From Nitrososphaerota archaeon (GTDB lineage: Archaea; Thermoproteota; Nitrososphaeria; Nitrososphaerales; Gagatemarchaeaceae): a stretch of DNA of 17,722 nucleotides. A program made the translations under genes and the position numbers. Of this stretch, positions 13,132 to 17,722 are shown in pieces (position 1 is the first letter of the stretch; every line of letters starts with the position of its first letter). Under the pieces are notes generated by a model, which made no database searches, was not told where the DNA came from, and saw nothing but the letters and a program-made list of their open reading frames with translations. Where the stretch lies: the NCBI GenBank assembly GCA_005877185.1, contig VBPQ01000020.1, positions 1 through 17,722 of the forward strand, written 5' to 3'.

Positions 13132-14052
13132 TCACGCGAGGCCGTTAATCCGTGCGAGCATGAAGAGGTACTGCTGCGCGTATCCCGCGTACTTCCCGAA
13201 GTGCGACCGCGCCTTCGACGAGATCGAGTCGTATAGACTTCCGCTCAGGCTCCTCGTGGACTTCGAGGCCAGCCTCTTCGCCGTCGTCTCCCCGAAGAGG
13301 CGGGGGTAGTAATGCGCCAAGGCCCTCGCGACCCAGACGTCTATCGGGAACGCCTCGTCCTTGTCGCAGGAGAAGAGGAGAAAGCAGTCGGCGACCTTGG
13401 GGCCGACACCGAGCAGGAGCTTCGACCCCAGCAACTTCTTCAAGAGCAACTCCTTCGCTTCGGGATAGTCCAGGAGAGCGAGCTCGGAGAGCTCGAGCCT
13501 CCCCTCATGAATCGCCTCGGCGACCCTCTTCAGGAAGGGAGCCCTGTAGCCCAGCCCGCATTCGGCCAAGCTCTCGAGGGGCGCCTCGGCTATCTTTTCC
13601 GCAGAAGGGAATCTCCTGTACCGCAAGCCTTCGTAGAGGAGCGGTTCACCGAACTTCTCGCATGTATTCGCGACCATTCTCCTGATCGACGGGATGTTTG
13701 AGTTTGTCGCCAAGACGAACGAGGCAAGGCACTCCCACCGCTCCTGCCTGATGAGCCTGAGACCGTAGAAGCGCTGGACCGCATTAGTCATGACCTTGCC
13801 CTTCATGAACGTCCCGATGATTCCCTTCAGGTCCTCGTCCAGCCGGAAGAGCCGCCTTACATACGAAGCGTCGAGCCCATCACTGCTTGATTCACAGTAA
13901 AGTAAGTCGCGATCCTGCTTCACCTTGAGCACCCCACCATCGACCGGCCCGTACCACCACTCCCCCTTATTCTCCCACCTGAAGACCTGCCCACTCTCGA
14001 GCGTGTACTCGAGGTTGAAAGGCTCGCCACCGAGTTCGACTGCGTACTGCAT
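13132..14052 (-). CDS. ogg: 8-oxoguanine DNA glycosylase/AP lyase (OGG1 type)
   Basis: Removes 8-oxoguanine from DNA and nicks at the abasic site. The N-terminal OGG domain (1-105, starting FNLEYTLESGQVFRW) is followed by the HhH-GPD domain. LLGVGPKVADCFLLF (213-227) carries the catalytic Lys219 and PIDVWVARAL (236-245) the catalytic Asp238, both placed as in human OGG1; GYRAPFLKRVA also matches the human enzyme. The length of 306 residues fits the OGG1 branch rather than the short archaeal AGOG or Ogg2 types. The ATG at 14052 lies about 30 bp after a TATA box (14077-14087), giving a leaderless mRNA. It converges on the eL13-domain gene with a 4-bp gap and is divergent from the aminomutase gene. 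Confidence 0.93.
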   Translation of the reverse strand: MQYAVELGGEPFNLEYTLESGQVFRWENKGEWWYGPVDGGVLKVKQDRDLLYCESSSDGLDASYVRRLFRLDEDLKGIIGTFMKGKVMTNAVQRFYGLRLIRQERWECLASFVLATNSNIPSIRRMVANTCEKFGEPLLYEGLRYRRFPSAEKIAEAPLESLAECGLGYRAPFLKRVAEAIHEGRLELSELALLDYPEAKELLLKKLLGSKLLLGVGPKVADCFLLFSCDKDEAFPIDVWVARALAHYYPRLFGETTAKRLASKSTRSLSGSLYDSISSKARSHFGKYAGYAQQYLFMLARINGLA

Positions 14053-14076
14053 CTCGTCATTCGAGCGGGGGCGCGC

Positions 14077-14087
14077 CTATTAAAATC
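14077..14087. promoter_or_regulatory. Shared divergent TATA region for ogg and the hemL-like gene
   Basis: CTATTAAAATC works as a TATA-like element on both strands: ATTTTAATAG about 30 bp before the ogg ATG on the minus strand, and TTAAAATC about 40 bp before the plus-strand ATG at 14125. The 72-bp gap holds no other clear promoter. Confidence 0.4.
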
Positions 14088-14124
14088 GAAATGCTTCAAA
14101 GCATCGACTTACCGACCCGCACCG

Positions 14125-15414
14125 ATGGGCGGCGACCGCGATTATGAAAGGAAGACCTGCAGGTCGAGGGCGCTCTACAGGCGGGCCCTCAAGGTCTTCG
14201 CGGGCGGAGTCAGCCACAACACGAGGTACTACGAACCCTATCCTCTCTTCGTGAAGAGGGCGAAGGGGAAGTTCATCTGGGACGAGGACGGCAATAGGTA
14301 CACGGACTACTGGATGGGTCACACCGCTCTGATCCTCGGGCACTCCCCCAAGATTGTCGTGGACAGGCTTGAGGGACAGGTCCGCCACGGGACCCTCTAC
14401 GGAATGGGCAGCTCCCTCTCGGTCCAGCTCGCCGAGGAGGTCCAGCGATCTGTTCCGTGCGCGGAGATGGTGAGGTTCTGCAACTCGGGGGCTGAGGCAA
14501 CGATGTACCTAATCAGGCTGGCTCGGGCATACATGGGCAGGCGAACGGTCGTAAAGATGGCCGGCGGGTGGCACGGCTACAACACCCAGCTCAACACGGC
14601 CGTCCACACCCCCTTCGCGGGGAGCGAGAGCGCGGGGATCCTTGCCGAAGAGCAGGCTTACGTGGTCAGCATTCCATTCAACGACGTCGGTGCGGCCGAG
14701 AGAGTCCTGAGAGAGAACGGAGAAGATACCGCGTTGGTTTTCCTCGAGCCCGTCCTCGGAGCGGGGGGGTGCATCCCCGCCGAGAAGGAGTACCTCAAGA
14801 CTGTTCGGGAGCTGACGGCGAAGCACGACGCACTCCTCGCCTTCGACGAGATAATAACCGGGTTCAGACTGGCCCTGGGCGGGGCGCAGGAGTACTACGG
14901 GGTGAAGCCGGACCTGGCGTCTCTGGGGAAGATTGTCGGGGGAGGACTCCCGATAGGCGTCATCTGCGGTATCGAAGAGATAGTCTCCCGCGCAGACCCG
15001 AGGATTCGCGACAGGGCGAAGTTCGTTTCGATTGGAGGCGGAACATTCTCGGAGAATCCCCCCACTATGTCGGCGGGACTCGCGACCCTCAGGTACTTGA
15101 GACGCAATCGCGGTAAGGTCTACACTCGATTGAAGAGGCTGGGAGACGAACTCAGGAAAGGCGTAGACGGGGCGTTCGAGGAGGAAGGGATCGAGGCGCA
15201 CACGACCGGGGCCTCGTCCCTCTTCATGACGCACTTCGCCAAGGAGAGCCCCAGAAACGCGGAGGAGAGCCAGAGGTCGAACATCGCCCTCTTCGTTCTC
15301 CCGGGACATCTGGGAGCGATATCGACAGAGCACGATGCGGAGGACATATCGGGATTCTTGAAGGGTACTGCCCTGTTCGCAGCTGGGGTTAAGCATGACC
15401 ACATTGGCCCTTAA
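14125..15414 (+). CDS. hemL: Glutamate-1-semialdehyde 2,1-aminomutase-like class III aminotransferase
   Basis: PLP enzyme of the HemL branch; HemL converts glutamate-1-semialdehyde to 5-aminolevulinate, the first tetrapyrrole precursor. ALKVFAGGVSHNTRYYEPYP is the HemL-type N-terminus. FCNSGAEATMYLIRLAR (118-134) binds the PLP phosphate. Asp241 in LLAFDEIITGFR contacts the PLP nitrogen, Lys269 in SLGKIVGGGLPIG is the Schiff-base lysine, and GGGTFSENPPTMSAGLATL is the HemL signature near the C-terminus. At 429 residues it is normal length. Many archaea carry a canonical HemL plus paralogues starting GGVSHN, so an aminotransferase of other specificity is possible. Heme A genes elsewhere in the window fit a heme role but are not linked. 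ATG 14125 has no Shine-Dalgarno. Confidence 0.75.
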   Translation: MGGDRDYERKTCRSRALYRRALKVFAGGVSHNTRYYEPYPLFVKRAKGKFIWDEDGNRYTDYWMGHTALILGHSPKIVVDRLEGQVRHGTLYGMGSSLSVQLAEEVQRSVPCAEMVRFCNSGAEATMYLIRLARAYMGRRTVVKMAGGWHGYNTQLNTAVHTPFAGSESAGILAEEQAYVVSIPFNDVGAAERVLRENGEDTALVFLEPVLGAGGCIPAEKEYLKTVRELTAKHDALLAFDEIITGFRLALGGAQEYYGVKPDLASLGKIVGGGLPIGVICGIEEIVSRADPRIRDRAKFVSIGGGTFSENPPTMSAGLATLRYLRRNRGKVYTRLKRLGDELRKGVDGAFEEEGIEAHTTGASSLFMTHFAKESPRNAEESQRSNIALFVLPGHLGAISTEHDAEDISGFLKGTALFAAGVKHDHIGP

Positions 15415-15668
15415 ATGCGACTGCCGCTTTATTCAACACGACAAAGAACTGTGTTGCAAATCCGAGAGACGATAGCCCGCAGCCCTCAGTAACTCACAAT
15501 GAGAACCGCGCCAACCTCATCGCCGTCGCGGCAAAGATCATTGCGGCAAGAACTGACGGAGGACGGTTCTATTTTGCCCGGGTTTCCGAATCCGAAAGAG
15601 AGGAGCTTCGGCAGTCGTTCAACCGTCTTCACAACGAGCTAAACGTCTCCGTCCTTCAGATTGCTCGG
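15396..15668 (+). other. Open coding-like frame upstream of the endonuclease, without a start codon
   Basis: In the frame of the downstream endonuclease there is no stop from 15396 (after a TGA inside the hemL-like gene) to 15668, and no ATG, GTG or TTG. From about 15501 the translation looks like real protein: ENRANLIAVAAKIIAARTDG, then GRFYFARVSESEREELRQSF, then a helix-turn-helix beginning VSVLQIARLLGRTQSSVWQL that crosses the TTG at 15669. A TATA-like CTTTATT (15427-15433) lies upstream. The start is lost, non-canonical or moved by a frameshift. Otherwise the gap between the hemL-like and endonuclease genes holds nothing else. Confidence 0.6.
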
Positions 15669-16562
15669 TTGCTTGGCAGAACACAATCCTCGGTTTGGCA
15701 GCTCTTCATCGCGTTGGGCGTTCCGCGTCGCGGAGTGTCAGAGGCGAACACGATGTCAGCGCCGCTCCGAACGCATCACGAGAGAACACCGTTTGTCGCG
15801 TCCGAATCGGATAGGGCATACATCCTCGGCTTCGCGAGCGGCGACCTGACGGCCTGGCAGGTAAGTGGGACGAGTGTGATGGTAACCTCGACAACCACCC
15901 ACCAGGCTTTCGTGGATCTTTTCCACCAGATGTTCGACGGACACGGTCCCGTCTACCAGTATCCCATGTACGAAGAGGGTAAGGGCTACAGGTGGAAAGT
16001 TGCCACTCGGCTGGATAACAGCTTCCGGTTCCTCCTCACGCCTCGGATGAAAGGTCTCGAATGGGCATCGGATAGCGGGCTCCTCATCCATTGGCTTGCG
16101 GGCTTTACCGACAGCGATGGCAGCATCCAGATTTCCAGGGCTTCCAACGGGGTCAGGATGAAACTGAATCTCTACAACACCGATCTCGAGCTTCTGGTTC
16201 GCCTGAAGGGCGAAATGGGGAGGCTGGGATTTTTCCCAAACGGACCCTACGTTACGATGCGTAAAGGCACGTCAACACCATACGGGAGGTACACGAAGGA
16301 TTTGTGGAATCTCCCCCTCCAACGCACATGGGAAGCACAGAAGCTGCTCCGGGCTCTGCCTGTGAGACACCGAGAAAGAAAGGAACTGAAGGAGATAGTC
16401 GCATCGATATCGAAGGGGGCCAAGTGGGCAGACGTCGCACCCGTGGTTCGGGAGGCGAGAAGGAAGGTCGAGAAGGAGGTTGAGGACTTCGCGAAGGTAG
16501 CCGAGAACGAATACAGAGCCCGGCACCCTGAGGCGTCGTCGTCGCCAAAGAGAGAAGGATGA
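15669..16562 (+). CDS. LAGLIDADG homing endonuclease with N-terminal helix-turn-helix
   Basis: Free-standing homing endonuclease, a selfish DNA-cutting enzyme. Two LAGLIDADG helices are visible: AYILGFASGDL (about 50-60) and LIHWLAGFTDSDGSIQI (139-155), the second a clear match with its catalytic acidic residue in DSDG; in the first the acid is Asp59. The MVTSTTTHQAF and YKW-like GYRWKVATRLDNSFRFLLT segments are typical of the beta-sheet DNA-binding saddle. The C-terminus is Lys/Arg/Glu-rich coiled coil. TTG 15669 is the first normal start codon in frame, but it cuts a helix-turn-helix in half and the coding frame clearly continues upstream, so the protein is probably about 56 residues or more longer. 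No intein or intron host is visible around it. Confidence 0.8.
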   Translation: MLGRTQSSVWQLFIALGVPRRGVSEANTMSAPLRTHHERTPFVASESDRAYILGFASGDLTAWQVSGTSVMVTSTTTHQAFVDLFHQMFDGHGPVYQYPMYEEGKGYRWKVATRLDNSFRFLLTPRMKGLEWASDSGLLIHWLAGFTDSDGSIQISRASNGVRMKLNLYNTDLELLVRLKGEMGRLGFFPNGPYVTMRKGTSTPYGRYTKDLWNLPLQRTWEAQKLLRALPVRHRERKELKEIVASISKGAKWADVAPVVREARRKVEKEVEDFAKVAENEYRARHPEASSSPKREG

Positions 16563-16597
16563 GGGCCGCGAGCAAAAAGAGGTGAGTCGACGGGTTG

Positions 16598-17206
16598 TTA
16601 CTTCCTGGCGCCGTCGAACCTTTTCCCTACATCGTCCCAGTTGACTACGTTCCACCACGCTTCGACGTACTTTGCACGGTCATTGAGATACTGCAAGTAG
16701 TATGCGTGTTCCCATTGGTCTGCACTCAAGAGGATGGGGAGTTCCGCTAGGTGCATGAAGTTTTGTTTCTCGATCTGCGTTAGGACGAGTGTGTCGATCT
16801 CCCGGTCGTAGAGAAGGAGAGCCCAGCCGCTCCCCTCGACTGTCTTGCAGGCGTCGCTGAATTGCGCCTTGAATTTGTCAAAACCGCCGAAATCCTGGTC
16901 CATCTTGTCGGCGAGCCTTCCCCCCGGCTTGCCCCCGCCCTTCCCGGCAGGAGCCATGTTGGGCCAGAAGATCGTGTGCAGCTTGTGTCCGTCTATGTTG
17001 AAGCTGAGGTCTCGGAGAACCCCTCTTACGTCGACCTGCATCGCCCCCGCCCTTGCTTTTTCGAGCTTGTCCAACGCTGCGTTTGCTCCGTTCACGTAGG
17101 CTTGATGATGTTTGTCATGGTGCAGCGTCATGATCTGTTCAGAGATGTGTGGCTCGAGGGCGTTGTACTTGTACGGAAGTGGTGGAAGTGCGTATGTCTT
17201 TGCCAT
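16598..17206 (-). CDS. sod: Superoxide dismutase (Fe/Mn family)
   Basis: Converts superoxide to oxygen and hydrogen peroxide in the cytosol. The metal ligands are all in place: His29 (MTLHHDKHHQAYV), His77 (GHKLHTIFWPN), Asp163 and His167 (ADQWEHAYYLQY). The 202 residues are the standard length, with the helical N-terminal hairpin (YALPPLPYKYNALEPHISEQ) and the C-terminal alpha/beta domain complete. Fe or Mn use cannot be decided by eye. The ATG at 17206 is about 29 bp after a TATA-like GGTTTTTAC (17232-17240), so the message is probably leaderless. Monocistronic by spacing; fits an oxygen-using lifestyle. Confidence 0.97.
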   Translation of the reverse strand: MAKTYALPPLPYKYNALEPHISEQIMTLHHDKHHQAYVNGANAALDKLEKARAGAMQVDVRGVLRDLSFNIDGHKLHTIFWPNMAPAGKGGGKPGGRLADKMDQDFGGFDKFKAQFSDACKTVEGSGWALLLYDREIDTLVLTQIEKQNFMHLAELPILLSADQWEHAYYLQYLNDRAKYVEAWWNVVNWDDVGKRFDGARK

Positions 17207-17242
17207 CGAGTTCGGGCGCCGATTGAACTCGTAAAAACCTTG

Positions 17243-17515
17243 CTACAGACTCAGGTCGATGTACGAGGCGACGATGTCCTGGACCCTGATGCACGGGATG
17301 TGCAGCTGGGCGCAGTATTCTGCCAGCTCACTGTCGAGCGTGATCAGGGTGACTCCCTTCTTCCCCGAGAGGAACTTCACTATCTCCGGGTCGGTTATCT
17401 TGACGCTCGAGTCCTCGTTGCCGCGCATCCTTCTGTGCACCGTCTCGCAGTCTATACCCTTCGCCTTCAGCTCCTTCGCGAGTCCGCTGAGGTGGGCGTC
17501 TGTCATGTACTTCAT
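17243..17515 (-). CDS. Small PIN-like (DUF5615-type) protein
   Basis: 90 residues with the layout of small PIN-like proteins: a short beta strand and acid at the start (MTDAHLSGLAKELKAKGIDC, compare the Asp-rich LLDE/LADAH starts of that group), a central acidic helix (NEDSSVKITDPEIVKFL), and VTLITLDSELAEYCAQ followed by IPCIRVQDIV. In this fold the Asp/Glu residues would bind a metal for RNA cleavage, so it is possibly a nuclease. No antitoxin-like gene is adjacent, so toxin status is not supported. The ATG at 17515 has an in-frame ATG three codons later, and a TATA-like GGCTTATC lies about 28 bp upstream. The assignment is by resemblance only. Confidence 0.7.
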   Translation of the reverse strand: MKYMTDAHLSGLAKELKAKGIDCETVHRRMRGNEDSSVKITDPEIVKFLSGKKGVTLITLDSELAEYCAQLHIPCIRVQDIVASYIDLSL

Positions 17516-17558
17516 TGGCGAGCCTTCCCTGATGTGGGCTGATAAGCCTGACGAAAGG

Positions 17559-17722
17559 CTACACAGTTATCGAGGGCTTCTCTTTCTTCTTCGCCTTCGC
17601 CCAGTCGTCGAGGAACCTCTTCAAGCCTATGTCTGTCAGGGGATGCTGGATCATCTTCTCCATCACCTCCGGCGGCATCGTCGCGATGCTCGCCCCGGCA
17701 CGGGCGGCCTCGATGACGTGCA
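17559..17722 (-). CDS. tal: Transaldolase / fructose-6-phosphate aldolase-like, C-terminal part (cut by window edge)
   Basis: Last 53 residues of a small-type transaldolase (MipB/TalC family), which moves a three-carbon dihydroxyacetone unit between sugar phosphates. The visible end reads HVIEAARAGASIATMPPEVM, then EKMIQHPLTDIGLKRFLDDW and a Lys-rich tail KAKKKEKPSITV. The HP.TD.G...F..DW pattern is the typical C-terminal helix of this family. The catalytic lysine lies outside the window. The stop is TAG at 17559-17561, 43 bp before the start of the PIN-like gene on the same strand. Confidence 0.88.
   Translation of the reverse strand, partial: HVIEAARAGASIATMPPEVMEKMIQHPLTDIGLKRFLDDWAKAKKKEKPSITV

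Noticed and set aside
12497..13135. Minus-strand 212-residue Phe/Ser-rich frame
   Set aside because: Antisense of the Lys-rich eL13 protein (AAG read as CTT/TTC); it looks membrane-like only because of that.
15415..16562. Intein or intron containing the LAGLIDADG gene
   Set aside because: No intein splice motifs and no interrupted host gene: the hemL-like gene ends normally at 15414 and sod is complete on the other strand.
17243..17515. Toxin of a toxin-antitoxin pair
   Set aside because: PIN-like composition only; the neighbours are sod and transaldolase, and no antitoxin-like gene is present.

Overview
The window looks like a chromosomal segment of a GC-rich archaeon of the Thaumarchaeota/Nitrososphaeria kind or a close TACK relative. 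This rests on a RadA N-terminus, archaeal AsnRS and TyrRS, an eL13 (L13e) ribosomal protein, a half-size archaeal heme A synthase, an archaeosortase-like enzyme, a C1-G72 tRNA-Tyr with archaeal introns, and many TATA boxes placed about 25 bp before start codons (leaderless transcripts). The lineage is inferred from these families; no database was searched. Heme A synthesis genes plus superoxide dismutase suggest an oxygen-respiring cell.

Layout. 1-6120: housekeeping genes, mostly on the minus strand: radA (5' end only), asparaginyl-tRNA synthetase, a divergent ThiI-like gene on the plus strand with an altered PP-loop, then the operon-like pairs AMMECR1 -> glycosyltransferase and TyrRS -> Mut7-C RNase-like protein. 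6165-7934: half-size heme A synthase (ctaA), thioredoxin and heme farnesyltransferase (ctaB), all minus strand. 8008-8168: a tRNA-Tyr(GUA) gene interrupted by three short introns (D arm, anticodon loop, T loop), each of which can be drawn in bulge-helix-bulge geometry.

8432-11132: a plus-strand envelope island. It encodes a Thr/Ser-rich surface protein with a PEF-type C-terminal sorting tail, an exosortase/archaeosortase-family transpeptidase with Cys/Arg/His in place, a second small Thr/Ser-rich secreted protein with a C-terminal anchor, and a four-helix membrane protein. The first surface protein appears to start at a non-canonical codon, because its signal peptide lies upstream of the first ATG.

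11164-13127: a ZIP-family metal transporter broken by a one-base frameshift, divergent from a NikR-like ribbon-helix-helix regulator whose promoter carries two identical palindromic sites around its TATA box, followed by an eL13-domain protein with a Lys-rich tail. 13132-15414: 8-oxoguanine DNA glycosylase and a divergent glutamate-1-semialdehyde aminomutase-like gene. 15396-16562: a free-standing LAGLIDADG endonuclease whose coding frame runs upstream of any normal start codon. 16598-17722: Fe/Mn superoxide dismutase, a PIN-like small protein and the 3' end of a transaldolase, all minus strand. No CRISPR array, insertion sequence or rRNA was seen.
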